A stretch of 64,000 bases of DNA. Origin: Mucilaginibacter sp. (lineage in GTDB: Bacteria > Bacteroidota > Bacteroidia > Sphingobacteriales > Sphingobacteriaceae). Below the pieces are notes generated by a model. That model was not told the DNA's origin. It saw nothing but the letters and a program-made list of their open reading frames with translations, and made no database searches. This document shows positions 24,865 through 33,697 of this stretch, piece after piece; positions within the stretch are counted from its first letter, which is position 1, and the number at the start of each line of letters is the position of its first letter. The translations under genes and the position numbers were made by a program. The DNA lies in the NCBI RefSeq assembly GCF_025359345.1, contig NZ_JANYGQ010000026.1, positions 346,430-410,429 of the forward strand, given 5' to 3'.

Positions 24865-25482
24865 ATGAAAAAAGTAATACTACAAATTACATCAGGCAAA
24901 GGCCCGGCAGAATGCTGCCGGGTTGCTGCCCTTGTGCAACAAATTATATTGAAGCAAGCCAAACAACAAAGCATTACCGCCGAAGTTCTGGAAACCATAA
25001 AAGCGAGCGAAGAAAACACGCTGCTATCGTCAACCATATTAATTGAAGGAGACGACTTCGATACTTTTATAACCGAATGGAAAGGCTCTATACAATGGAT
25101 AGGCCAAAGCCCCTTCCGCAAAAATCATAAGCGTAAAAACTGGTTTATCGGCGTCGAATGTTTCGACATTAAGGAGCTGCCCGCCTGGGATATTAAAGAT
25201 GTAAAGCTCGAAACCTGCCGTGCATCCGGTCCCGGCGGCCAAAATGTAAACAAGGTTGAAACGGCTGTACGGGGCGTACATATCCCCTCGGGCATACAGG
25301 TATTTGCTATGGACAGCCGCTCGCAGCTTGAAAATAAAAAACTTTGCCTCAGCCGCCTCGAAGCAAAAGTAATGGCCTGGCAAACCGGGCAACTAGTTGA
25401 ACAACAGCAGAACAAGTGGATGCAGCATAATTCATTACAGCGTGGCAACCCGGTAAAAACGTTTAAGGGAGATTTATTTTAA
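24865..25482 (+). CDS. prfH: Peptide chain release factor H
   Basis: PrfH is a shortened class-I release-factor homologue, 205 aa, with the peptidyl-tRNA hydrolysis motif GPGGQNVNK (GGQ at 124-126) but without the codon-recognition domain of RF1/RF2. It is thought to bind ribosomes stalled because 16S rRNA is nicked at the decoding centre, release the nascent chain, and present the break to RtcB. Close coupling to rtcB (4-nt gap) supports that here. Expected partner families are ribotoxins of the colicin E3 type; none is encoded in this window. Confidence 0.95.
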   Translation: MKKVILQITSGKGPAECCRVAALVQQIILKQAKQQSITAEVLETIKASEENTLLSSTILIEGDDFDTFITEWKGSIQWIGQSPFRKNHKRKNWFIGVECFDIKELPAWDIKDVKLETCRASGPGGQNVNKVETAVRGVHIPSGIQVFAMDSRSQLENKKLCLSRLEAKVMAWQTGQLVEQQQNKWMQHNSLQRGNPVKTFKGDLF

Positions 25483-25540
25483 ATGACATCTGGTCAAATT
25501 ATATATCTTTAGTTTATAAAAGAATCAACTAAACAATAAT

Positions 25541-26680
25541 ATGAAGGCAGCAATAGGGGATAACGCAATAAAAACACGGTTACTTTCACTCGATTTTTTC
25601 CGTGGTTTTACGGTTGCCGCTATGATTTTAGTAAACGATCCCGGCGACTGGGCGCATATTTATCCGCCGCTTGAACACTCAAAATGGAATGGCTGCACAC
25701 CTACCGACCTGGTGTTTCCGTCGTTTTTATTCATTGTTGGGGTATCGATCGTCTATGCCATGCAAGCAAAAAAAGCCGACCCGGCAACCCACCACAAGCT
25801 GCTGCTTTCCATTCTGCGCCGTACACTGACAATTCTGGCTCTTAGTTATACATTACGGCTCATCAGTAATTTTGATTTTACCCATTTGCGTATACCGGGG
25901 GTGTTACCGCGTATAGCTGTTGTGTTTGGAATAACGGCTTTCCTCTATATTAAAACCAATGTGCGCACGCAGGTATGGGTTGCTGCCGTTTGCCTGGTCG
26001 GCTATTATTTATTAATGACCTTAGTGCCGGTACCGGGCTTTGGCCCCGCCAATTTGGAACCAACCACCAACCTTGGCGCCTGGCTCGACAGGTTGGTTTT
26101 TACACCTAACCATCTTTGGGTCGATTCAAAAACGTGGGATCCTGAAGGCCTGCTGGGTACTATCCCAGCTATTGGCACTTGTTTAATGGGTTTGTTAACC
26201 GGCACCTGGCTTAAAAAAGATAAAACAAAAACGGGCAGGCAGCTATTGCAAATGGCCGGCGCCGGGGCAGTGCTTATTGTAGCCGGCTTAATATGGAACG
26301 AGTTTTTTCCTATCAATAAAGCGTTGTGGACAAGCTCGTTTGTGCTGTATGCCGGTGGAATTGCTGTAGTGATACTTGCATTGTGTTATTGGCTGATCGA
26401 CGTAAAAAATTACCGCAGGCTAACCCCGCCGTTCCTGGCTTTTGGGCGAAACGCTATAACTGCCTATTTGCTGGCCGACTTTATCCCGGCCATATTGACG
26501 GGCATAAAGGTTACCTCTGACGGAAAAAAAACGAGTCTTTGGTCTTACATGTACAACCATTTGTTTGTGCCGCTTTTGTCCCCTGTAAATGCCTCCCTTG
26601 CCGGCGCTTTTTTAATGGTCCTTATCATATTTATTCCCATCTGGGTGCTTTACGTCAAAAAGATTACCATCCGGGTATAG
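25541..26680 (+). CDS. NagX/HGSNAT-like membrane acyltransferase (DUF5009)
   Basis: Polytopic inner-membrane protein, 379 aa, with about ten hydrophobic helices. The opening LLSLDFFRGFTVAAMILVN and the downstream SKWNGCTPTDLVFPSFLFIV are the signature of bacterial relatives of heparan-alpha-glucosaminide N-acetyltransferase (NagX). Such proteins accompany amino-sugar use and may acetylate glucosamine across the membrane, though the bacterial role is not proven. It follows prfH by 58 bp on the same strand, probably with its own promoter. An AGCGTTCC/GGAACGCT hairpin lies about 90 bp downstream. Confidence 0.88.
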   Translation: MKAAIGDNAIKTRLLSLDFFRGFTVAAMILVNDPGDWAHIYPPLEHSKWNGCTPTDLVFPSFLFIVGVSIVYAMQAKKADPATHHKLLLSILRRTLTILALSYTLRLISNFDFTHLRIPGVLPRIAVVFGITAFLYIKTNVRTQVWVAAVCLVGYYLLMTLVPVPGFGPANLEPTTNLGAWLDRLVFTPNHLWVDSKTWDPEGLLGTIPAIGTCLMGLLTGTWLKKDKTKTGRQLLQMAGAGAVLIVAGLIWNEFFPINKALWTSSFVLYAGGIAVVILALCYWLIDVKNYRRLTPPFLAFGRNAITAYLLADFIPAILTGIKVTSDGKKTSLWSYMYNHLFVPLLSPVNASLAGAFLMVLIIFIPIWVLYVKKITIRV

Positions 26681-26980
26681 TTAATGTAAATGCGAAATGA
26701 GGATTAATAATAAATTCTGATTATCAGATATTTAAACTAAATAAAATGTATTGATAATGAGCGTGTTTCGTAGCGTTCCGGGTGTTCCATGTGAGAAAAT
26801 GGAACGCTTATAAGTTAACGTTCATTTGGCTCGAATACTAAAAACCCTTCCTGTGATATAAACAAGACTAAAGAAGAACAGGAGCGGCTTTGAAATAAAT
26901 GAACTCCTATAAAAAAAACGATGTGCTAAAAGATTTTGCTGATTGTTGTTTTAGCGTTCGGGTTATTGCCCCCCTAAAGT
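26681..26980. other. Intergenic region with nested hairpins
   Basis: No gene seen. AGCGTTCC (26772-26779) pairs with GGAACGCT (26801-26808). Within it GTTCCAT (26784-26790) and ATGGAAC (26799-26805) form an alternative stem. No T-run follows, so termination is uncertain. Confidence 0.45.
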
Positions 26981-27220
26981 TTACAAAAGATTGTATGATT
27001 CTAATTGCTCGGCAACTCGATGTAAAACCTCTTCGTCTAAAATTCCGGTGTTTTTGCAAATATGCAGGCCCCGGTGCCCGTCCGGTTCAAAACTACCGAC
27101 GAACTGGCCATTGTTAAATACTTCAAACTTGCATTCATCATCTTTATGATGCATGTAGTCGCGCACCTCTAAATGATAGTTTTGATTGTTGCTGGTTACA
27201 GAGATCTCGAACTTTTCCAT
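26981..27220 (-). CDS. Hypothetical 79-residue protein
   Basis: Small soluble acidic/His-rich protein starting MEKFEISVTSNNQNYHLEV, with FEVFNNGQFVGSFEPD and ending in a helix (EEVLHRVAEQLESYNLL). The alternating strands followed by a helix suggest a compact beta-sheet domain. No signal peptide or transmembrane segment. I do not recognise the family; similar short proteins seem frequent in Sphingobacteriaceae. Divergent from the MFS gene, sharing a 155-bp upstream region with it. Confidence 0.6.
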   Translation of the reverse strand: MEKFEISVTSNNQNYHLEVRDYMHHKDDECKFEVFNNGQFVGSFEPDGHRGLHICKNTGILDEEVLHRVAEQLESYNLL

Positions 27221-27375
27221 GGCGTGTGTTGTATTTTATTAACCGTTACGCCGGCGAATTGTTATCGGTAGTTATAAACAAAAAAAATTCCAACCCCGAA
27301 AATAACTCTCTCCAAAATATTTTTTCAATAAGCATCTCTTCCATTAGCTTTACAGCCGTAAACCGCTATTACTAC

Positions 27376-28545
27376 ATGAAGAGAATTTTACCTGTAATTG
27401 TACTGTCTCAATTTTTTTGTACTTCGCTTTGGTTCGCGGGTAATGCGGTGATGGCTGATATGGCCAAACAATTACGCCTGCAGCCATCTTACCTGGCCTA
27501 CTTAACAAGCGCGGTGCAATCAGGGTTTATTGCGGGGACATTGGTTTTTGCGATATTAAGTATTGCTGACCGGTTTTCACCTTCACGGGTTTTCTTCACG
27601 TGTGCAATTGTTGCGGCGTTAATCAACCTCGCCATTAGTTTCAGCGGCTTAACCGTTGGGGCGCTGATATCCTTCCGTTTTTTAACAGGATTTTTCCTGG
27701 CAGGTATTTATCCCGTCGGGATGAAAATAGCAGCCGATCATTACGAACAAGGCCTGGGCAAATCGTTGGGATTTTTGGTGGGCGCTTTGGTGCTCGGTAC
27801 CGCCTTCCCTCATTTTTTAAAGAGTGTAATGGCAGGTTTGCCATGGAAAGACGTTGTATTTGCAACATCGGCCCTGTCTGCATTGGGTGGCCTGGCCATG
27901 CTTATCCTGGTGCCCGATGGCCCTTACCGCAAAGCAGGGCAAAAACTCAGCTTCGGCGGTTTTTTAAACAGTTTTCGCGATGCCAAATTTCGCGCGGCTG
28001 CGTTCGGGTATTTTGGCCACATGTGGGAACTATATGCCTTTTGGATGTTTGTGCCGGTAATTCTAACGGCATATAAAAGCCATTATCCCGAGGCCGGTTT
28101 TAATACTCCACTGCTGTCCTTTTTGATAATTGCTTCGGGCTCATTATCCTGTGTTTTTGGCGGGTTTATATCACAGCGTTTAGGGGTAAAGAAAACGGCA
28201 ATAATAGCGTTGTCGTTATCATGTATTTGCTGTTTCATATCCCCACTGTTCCTATTTAATGGCTCAACCACCGCGTTTATCGCTTTTATGTTTATATGGG
28301 GGATGGCGGTAATTGCCGATTCGCCGTTGTTTTCGACATTAGTAGCGCAAAACGCACAACCGGCATCAAAAGGGACATCGCTCACAATCGTTAACTGTAT
28401 TGGCTTTTCCATAACCATCATCAGCATACAATTGATTAACGCGTTGCGAAATGCCGAAAACGCCGGCTATATCTATATGCTGCTAGCTATCGGGCCTGTT
28501 CTGGGATTATTAGCATTGCTTAAACGCAGCAGGCTGACCGCCTGA
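27376..28545 (+). CDS. MFS transporter
   Basis: Major facilitator superfamily permease, 389 aa from the ATG chosen here, with about 12 hydrophobic helices. The first helix begins MKRILPVIVLSQFFCTSLWF; the frame opens earlier, at 27226, but the extra 50 residues are polar and unlike a transporter N-terminus. The loop between TM2 and TM3 (LSIADRFSPSRVFF) corresponds to the MFS signature region. It ends 3 bp before the convergent lactonase gene. It could import the sugar or sugar acid processed by that operon, or be a drug or cyanate-type exporter; not resolved. Confidence 0.87.
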   Translation: MKRILPVIVLSQFFCTSLWFAGNAVMADMAKQLRLQPSYLAYLTSAVQSGFIAGTLVFAILSIADRFSPSRVFFTCAIVAALINLAISFSGLTVGALISFRFLTGFFLAGIYPVGMKIAADHYEQGLGKSLGFLVGALVLGTAFPHFLKSVMAGLPWKDVVFATSALSALGGLAMLILVPDGPYRKAGQKLSFGGFLNSFRDAKFRAAAFGYFGHMWELYAFWMFVPVILTAYKSHYPEAGFNTPLLSFLIIASGSLSCVFGGFISQRLGVKKTAIIALSLSCICCFISPLFLFNGSTTAFIAFMFIWGMAVIADSPLFSTLVAQNAQPASKGTSLTIVNCIGFSITIISIQLINALRNAENAGYIYMLLAIGPVLGLLALLKRSRLTA

Positions 28546-28548
28546 TTT

Positions 28549-29421
28549 TTATCCTCGAAATTCTACAGCAGGTCGTCCTTTGTAACCAGTATTCTTCCAA
28601 ACAAAGAGGCATCCGGCTAAAGGCTGTTTTTCAAGCTCGCCGGGCGAAATGTCTTTTCTCGCGGTGGTGATATACAAATCCTGTAAGTCCACACCGCCAA
28701 ATGTGCACGATGAAACATTGGCAACTGGCATTTGCAGCGTAAATAGCTTCTCGCCTGTTATTGGATTCCAGCGGCTTACCTGCCAGCCGCCCCAATGAGC
28801 AACCCAAAGCATACCCTCAGCATCTATCGTCATACCATCGGGGTAACCACCGGTCTCGTCTATTTTAAATGCTGTTCTTTTATTCGATATGCTGCCATCA
28901 TTATTGTCGAAGTCGTAAGCTACAATTGCCCGGGTAGGCGTGTCGATATAATAAAAAGTCTTGCTATCAGCGCTCCAGGCCATACCGTTCGAGATAGTTG
29001 TACCTTCAATTTTTTTGCTGATTTGATTATTGCTGTCCAGCATATAAAGGCTACCGGCATTCGGCGTTTCGTTGATAGCCATGGTGCCGATCCAAAACCT
29101 TCCGGACGGGTCGCATTTGCCGTCGTTAAATCGGTTGCCGGGTAAATGTGGTTCCGGGTGCACAAACGTGGTTATTTCGTGGGTGTGCCTGTCAATTTTT
29201 GCCAGCCCGGTTTTTAGCGCGGCCAATAAATTGCCATCGGCGCAAAGCGCGACTGCGCCCACCATTTGATGGGTCTTTATGGTTTTGTGCGAATTTGTTT
29301 CCGGGTTAAATTCATGTATATCACCTGCTAAAATATCTACCCAAAACAATGTATTTGTCCTGGCGTCCCAAACAGGTCCCTCGCCTAAAAAGCAATTGTA
29401 ATTAACGGCAACTTCTACCAT
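28549..29421 (-). CDS. SMP-30/gluconolactonase family lactonase
   Basis: Six-bladed beta-propeller lactonase, 290 aa, Ca2+- or Zn2+-dependent. Recognisable pieces are the metal ligand Glu in CFLGEGPVWDA, the PGNRFNDGKCDPSGRFWIGT core with the ligand Asn, and GYPDGMTIDAEGMLWVAHW with the catalytic Asp region. It would open sugar lactones to sugar acids. Its ORF is the last of a three-gene minus operon with an SDR and an IlvD/Edd dehydratase. The implied steps are sugar to lactone (SDR), lactone to acid (this enzyme), acid to 2-keto-3-deoxy acid (dehydratase). Confidence 0.92.
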   Translation of the reverse strand: MVEVAVNYNCFLGEGPVWDARTNTLFWVDILAGDIHEFNPETNSHKTIKTHQMVGAVALCADGNLLAALKTGLAKIDRHTHEITTFVHPEPHLPGNRFNDGKCDPSGRFWIGTMAINETPNAGSLYMLDSNNQISKKIEGTTISNGMAWSADSKTFYYIDTPTRAIVAYDFDNNDGSISNKRTAFKIDETGGYPDGMTIDAEGMLWVAHWGGWQVSRWNPITGEKLFTLQMPVANVSSCTFGGVDLQDLYITTARKDISPGELEKQPLAGCLFVWKNTGYKGRPAVEFRG

Positions 29422-29431
29422 TTTTCCTTTT

Positions 29432-30202
29432 TTATTTAATGCCGGTCGGCAATATGCTTACAGCTGTCCAACCTCCGTCAACAATTAAACTTTGCCCTGT
29501 AATGTGTTTTGCCTTGTCGGATACTAAAAACAAAGCAGTTTCCGCAATATCAGTTACCGAAGCCGGGCGACCCATAGGTGTTATATCTGTCCATACACGC
29601 TCGTAGTCGGCTTCCTCCGTGGTACGTTCGGTTAGCGTAGCGCCGGGGGCAACGGTGTTTACATTTATTTTATATTGAGAAAGTTCAATTACAAGGTTTT
29701 TTGCGAGCATTTCCAAAGCAGCCTTAGTCATGGCATAAGCAGCAAGGCTTTTAAGCGCCTGGTGGCCCACCACCGATGAAGTAAACAATATAGCCCCGCC
29801 GCCGCTTTGCAGCTTCATTTTATTGGATGCCGCCTGTGCCAGGAAAAATGAACCGCCCAGGTTAACTTGCATTACTTTATAAAATGCCTCGGGTGTATAA
29901 GTGCCGAAATCGCCAAACAAAGTGATCCCCGCATTGGCAATTACTATGTCCAAATGGCCGTACAGTTTAACAGCGTTATCAACCATTTTATTAATAAATG
30001 CTAAATCACTGGCATCACCGGCAAAATGAGTGCAATTCCCTCCTGTCTGAGTATTGATTTGCGCAACAGCTTTTTCGGCTAATTTGGTATCAACATCATT
30101 TAATAACACCGTTGCGCCACGAGCAGCCAGCAACCTGCATATCTCGAAACCGATGCCCTGGCCGGCGCCGGTTACAATAGCTACTTTATCTTTAAAATCC
30201 AT
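29432..30202 (-). CDS. Short-chain dehydrogenase/reductase, likely sugar dehydrogenase
   Basis: Classical SDR, 256 aa. The NAD(P) motif is TGAGQGIG near residue 11, followed by the NAG motif (IANAGITLFG) and the catalytic triad Ser-Tyr-Lys in TSSVVGHQ and AAYAMTKAAL. The C-terminal SDKAKHITGQSLIVDGG is the usual dimer-interface tail. Placed between a sugar-acid dehydratase (9-bp gap upstream) and a lactonase (10 bp downstream), it most likely oxidises an aldose (arabinose, xylose, fucose or similar) to its lactone. The Asp after the second strand (LLNDVD) favours NAD+ over NADP+. Confidence 0.9.
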   Translation of the reverse strand: MDFKDKVAIVTGAGQGIGFEICRLLAARGATVLLNDVDTKLAEKAVAQINTQTGGNCTHFAGDASDLAFINKMVDNAVKLYGHLDIVIANAGITLFGDFGTYTPEAFYKVMQVNLGGSFFLAQAASNKMKLQSGGGAILFTSSVVGHQALKSLAAYAMTKAALEMLAKNLVIELSQYKINVNTVAPGATLTERTTEEADYERVWTDITPMGRPASVTDIAETALFLVSDKAKHITGQSLIVDGGWTAVSILPTGIK

Positions 30203-30211
30203 AGCAGATGT

Positions 30212-31927
30212 TTAGTGTGAATCCCGTACTACTTTATCTCCCGAACCGCCGCGCAAAAAGTCCATATCTGCACCTAAGTGTGCCTGTTGTACATGGTCGA
30301 TATAAAGTTTTACATAACCGCGACTGGCAACTGGCTCTGGTGCTACGTATTGGGCCTTTCTTTTTACCAATTCTTCGGCGTCGATATCAACATTCAATAA
30401 CCTGTTCGGCACATCGAGTGTTATTAAATCGCCCGTTTTTATCATTGCAAAGTTACCGCCTGCAGCAGCTTCGGGTGATACATGCAACACTACCGTTCCG
30501 AAACCTGTTCCGCTCATCCGGCCGTCAGAAATGCGGACCATATCGGTAATGCCCTTCTCCAACAACTTCTTTGGTATCCCCATATTGCCAACTTCGGGCA
30601 TGCCAGGGTAGCCTTTTGGGCCAACATTTTTTAAAACCAAAACGCTGTTTTCATCAACATCTAATTCCTCGGTATCTATTCGTGCTTTAAAATCTTCAAT
30701 ATTTTCAAACACTACGGCTTTACCGGTATGCTGCATTAAATGCTTACTTGCTGCCGATGGCTTAATAACCGCCCCGGCTTCGCACAGGTTCCCGGTTAAT
30801 ATGGCCAGTCCCGTCGATGTATTAAAAGGAGCATCAACGGTGGTTATTACATCGCTGTTGTAGCTCGTTGCATTGCTGTAATTTTCAGCCATGGTCTTCC
30901 CGTTGACTGTTATACAGTCGCGATGTAGTATACTATCCAGGGCTTTTAAAACAACTGGTAGTCCCCCTGCATAAAACAAGTCTTCCATAAAGTATTTGCC
31001 CGATGGCTGCAGGTTGGCTATCAGCGGGATATTTTCAGAAAGATGATTAAAGTCGTTTAATTCCAGCTCAACGCCTATCCGGCCTGCAATGGCCAGCAGG
31101 TGGATTACAAAATTAGTTGAGCCGCCAATAGCAGCATTTACCTTAATGGCATTTTCAAAAGCATTCCGGGTGAGTATATCGGATAGTCTAAGGTCTTCCT
31201 TAACCATTTCAACAATACGCAGGCCGGATAGCTGCGCCAGTACTTTTCGCCTTGAATCGGCAGCGGGGATAGCTGCATTGCCGGGCAGCGAAAGGCCCAG
31301 CGCTTCTACCATGCAAGCCATTGACGACGCTGTGCCCATAACGGCGCAATGCCCCTGGCTGCGGCACATAGCTGCTTCAATGGTGACCAATTCTTCTTCT
31401 AAAACATTACCAAGCCGTACCTCGTCATGATAGCGCCAAACATCGCTGGTGCCGATGTTTTTGCCACGGTGGTTGCCGGTAAGCATAGGGCCGCCCGATA
31501 CCACTATAGTTGGAATATTAACACTGCAGGCACCCATAACTAATGATGGTGTTGTTTTGTCGCAACCGCAAAGTAACACCACTCCGTCTATAGGGTTGGC
31601 CCTGATAGATTCCTCAACATCCATGCTTGCCAGGTTGCGGTATAACATAGCGGTAGGCTTTATCAAAGTTTCGCCAAGCGACATCACCGGGAATTCAACC
31701 GGGAAACCACCGGCTTCCAGGATCCCGCGCTTAACCGACTCCGCCAATTCTCTGAAATGCGCGTTACAAGGGGTTAATTCGCTCCAGGTATTGCATATGC
31801 CAATAATAGGTTTGCCGTTAAATTCATAATCGGGTATGCCCTGGTTTTTCATCCAGGCCCGGTAGATAAAACCATCCTTTCCTTTACGGCCAAACCAGGC
31901 ACGGCTTCTTAATTCTTTTTCCTGCAT
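30212..31927 (-). CDS. IlvD/Edd-family sugar-acid dehydratase
   Basis: Fe-S and Mg2+-dependent dehydratase, 571 aa, the length of L-arabinonate/D-xylonate dehydratases. Cluster and metal-site elements are GICNTWSELTPCN, GCDKTTPSLVMGA and RSQGHCAVMGTASSM. The RSxGHC form is typical of the sugar-acid branch rather than of branched-chain IlvD. It removes water from an aldonic acid to give a 2-keto-3-deoxy acid. First gene of the operon; the remaining Weimberg/Dahms steps (second dehydratase or aldolase) are not in the window, so the pathway must be completed elsewhere. Confidence 0.93.
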   Translation of the reverse strand: MQEKELRSRAWFGRKGKDGFIYRAWMKNQGIPDYEFNGKPIIGICNTWSELTPCNAHFRELAESVKRGILEAGGFPVEFPVMSLGETLIKPTAMLYRNLASMDVEESIRANPIDGVVLLCGCDKTTPSLVMGACSVNIPTIVVSGGPMLTGNHRGKNIGTSDVWRYHDEVRLGNVLEEELVTIEAAMCRSQGHCAVMGTASSMACMVEALGLSLPGNAAIPAADSRRKVLAQLSGLRIVEMVKEDLRLSDILTRNAFENAIKVNAAIGGSTNFVIHLLAIAGRIGVELELNDFNHLSENIPLIANLQPSGKYFMEDLFYAGGLPVVLKALDSILHRDCITVNGKTMAENYSNATSYNSDVITTVDAPFNTSTGLAILTGNLCEAGAVIKPSAASKHLMQHTGKAVVFENIEDFKARIDTEELDVDENSVLVLKNVGPKGYPGMPEVGNMGIPKKLLEKGITDMVRISDGRMSGTGFGTVVLHVSPEAAAGGNFAMIKTGDLITLDVPNRLLNVDIDAEELVKRKAQYVAPEPVASRGYVKLYIDHVQQAHLGADMDFLRGGSGDKVVRDSH

Positions 31928-32073
31928 TTTTTATTGGCTACTGGTTTACTAGTAGCGTCGCCAATGTAGGTAATCTGTAATTGCTTTGCAAACCCGGGTA
32001 CAAAAGATAAATTGATGGTGACGACCGGATAGTTGCAGGCCGCAAATTTCGTCGTGCTTTTTAAAAGAATTCT

Positions 32074-32081
32074 TACCTTTA
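32074..32081 (+). promoter_or_regulatory. Predicted -7 element of the Crp/Fnr gene
   Basis: TACCTTTA, one base off TAnnTTTG, 17 bases before the ATG at 32099. The 171-bp region between this gene and the dehydratase must also hold the minus-strand promoter. Confidence 0.4.
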
Positions 32082-32098
32082 AAAACTTACAACCGCCT

Positions 32099-32671
32099 AT
32101 GGAAGCCAAAGAAACATTAAAAGCTCACGTTGCTAAATTGGCCACGTTAACCGATGATCAGTTCGATTATTTCTTCTCGCATTTTAAAAAGATGAGCTTT
32201 AAGAAAGGGCAGGCCATTATTACCGGGGGCGATGTGGTGGATTGTGAATACTTTGTAATATCCGGTTGCCTGAAATCTTTTTTTATTAACGATGACCTGA
32301 AAATGTATATCCTGCAGTTTGCCATGCCTACCTGGTGGGCATCGGACTACAACGCATTGTACAGTCACGCCAAAGCTACCATCAACGTAGACTGTATTAC
32401 CGATGCCGAGGTTCTTTGCCTTAGCGGCAGCGATAGAGAAAAGCTATGTGACGAAATTCATAGCGCTGAGCACTTTTTCAGGTGGCGAACCAACAAGGGC
32501 TATGTTGCTGCTCAAAAAAGATTACTCTCCTTTATGAATAACGACGCGAAACACCGCTACGAGGAACTTTTGAAACTATATCCCGAACTGTATAATATAG
32601 TTCCCAAAAACCTGATTGCGGCGTACCTGGGCGTTTCCAGGGAAACACTTAGCAGGTTATATCATACCTGA
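32099..32671 (+). CDS. Crp/Fnr-family transcriptional regulator
   Basis: cNMP-binding-fold regulator, 190 aa. The N-terminal barrel (about 20-120) contains FKKGQAIITGGDVVDCEYFV. The C-terminal helix-turn-helix is PKNLIAAYLGVSRETLSRLY at the extreme end, the standard Bacteroidota arrangement. The frame opens at a TTG at 32033 but the ATG at 32099 matches the family start. It is divergent from the sugar-acid operon and convergent with an SDR gene, and lies 1 kb from the CRP-like sites at 33590-33642. It may regulate either group; nothing in the sequence decides between them. Confidence 0.88.
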   Translation: MEAKETLKAHVAKLATLTDDQFDYFFSHFKKMSFKKGQAIITGGDVVDCEYFVISGCLKSFFINDDLKMYILQFAMPTWWASDYNALYSHAKATINVDCITDAEVLCLSGSDREKLCDEIHSAEHFFRWRTNKGYVAAQKRLLSFMNNDAKHRYEELLKLYPELYNIVPKNLIAAYLGVSRETLSRLYHT

Positions 32672-32698
32672 GACTTAACCCCGTTTAATAAATATCCG

Positions 32699-33430
32699 TT
32701 ACCGGGTTTGTCCAAGCGGCCTTAATACTATATCGTTTACGTTGATATTGCCGGGCTGGCTTATGGCGTATACAACTGCATTAGCGATGGCTTCTTCATC
32801 CATCTTTGGCATACCTTTTAAATTCCCATAAAGCGCCTTAATCTTCGGGCTGGTTATATCGCTCCCTAGTTCCGATTGTGTGGCGCCGGGGAAAACGGTG
32901 GTTACTTTAATAGTTTGGGCCACTTCTTCGCGCAAGGTCTCCATAATGGCGCGAACGGCAAATTTCGTCCCTGAATAAACCCCGATACCCGGCGATGTTT
33001 TTATACCGCCAACAGATGACGTGGCCAAAATATGTCCCTCTCCGCGTTGCAGCATATGCGGCAATACAGCATTAATACCATACAACACGCCTTTAATATT
33101 AATATCAATCATCCTGTCCCACTCTTCAACATGCCCTTCGTCAAAAAAAGAAAGGGGCATAATGCCGGCATTGTTCCATAATACGTCCACGTGTCCAAAC
33201 TTTTCAATGCTACGCTGTACCAGGTTATCCAAATCGGCTCTTTTACTTACATCGGTTACTACATAAATGGCGTTACTGCCCAATTCCTGCACCAGCGTTT
33301 TTAGCTGATCTTCTCTTCGGGCGGCCAATACCACTTTTGCGCCCAGCGCGACCAATTTCCTGGCGGCGCCTGCACCTATGCCGCTGCTGGCACCGGTAAT
33401 CACTATAACCTTATCTTTAATTCCTTCCAT
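32699..33430 (-). CDS. SDR-family oxidoreductase
   Basis: Classical short-chain dehydrogenase, 243 aa. The cofactor motif is TGASSGIG at about 12-19, the structural motif NNAGIM at about 87, and the catalytic Ser-Tyr-Lys is present as SSVGG and YSGTKFAV. It resembles the YdfG/serine-dehydrogenase-like group often called NADP-dependent oxidoreductases of broad substrate range. It is divergent from the YceI-NMO cluster and could share its inducing signal. Substrate unknown. Confidence 0.9.
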   Translation of the reverse strand: MEGIKDKVIVITGASSGIGAGAARKLVALGAKVVLAARREDQLKTLVQELGSNAIYVVTDVSKRADLDNLVQRSIEKFGHVDVLWNNAGIMPLSFFDEGHVEEWDRMIDINIKGVLYGINAVLPHMLQRGEGHILATSSVGGIKTSPGIGVYSGTKFAVRAIMETLREEVAQTIKVTTVFPGATQSELGSDITSPKIKALYGNLKGMPKMDEEAIANAVVYAISQPGNINVNDIVLRPLGQTR

Positions 33431-33589
33431 GATTTTACATTTTATTACTGCAAAATTAAAACATGGATGCGTTTATGGATTGCGCAATTCAAACAGATAC
33501 TTACGAAATGACGATAATTTGATTGAAACGCCGAGGGGTTTGCAAAGTGCTTTTCCGCAATTGCATGTTAAAGAGAAACACGCACTAAA

Positions 33590-33605
33590 AGTGACCTACG
33601 TCACA
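33590..33605. promoter_or_regulatory. CRP-like site 1 upstream of the redox cluster
   Basis: AGTGACCTACGTCACA fits TGTGA-N6-TCACA with one mismatch. Read inversely it is TGTGACGTAGGTCACT, identical to site 2 at 13 of 16 positions, including the TAGG of the spacer, so one protein probably binds both. Confidence 0.65.
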
Positions 33606-33626
33606 TAAACTGATCCGCGTTTCAAA

Positions 33627-33642
33627 TGTGATATAGGTCACG
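33627..33642. promoter_or_regulatory. CRP-like site 2 upstream of the redox cluster
   Basis: TGTGATATAGGTCACG, centred about 43 bp before the start point expected from a TACTTTG -7-like element at 33665-33671. That is the usual place for a Crp/Fnr-type activator next to polymerase. Site 1 lies 37 bp further upstream. Confidence 0.65.
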
Positions 33643-33697
33643 CAGGTGCCTGCAGAATGGTGCCGTACTTTGTGTTGTAATTAAAAACATAAAGAAA

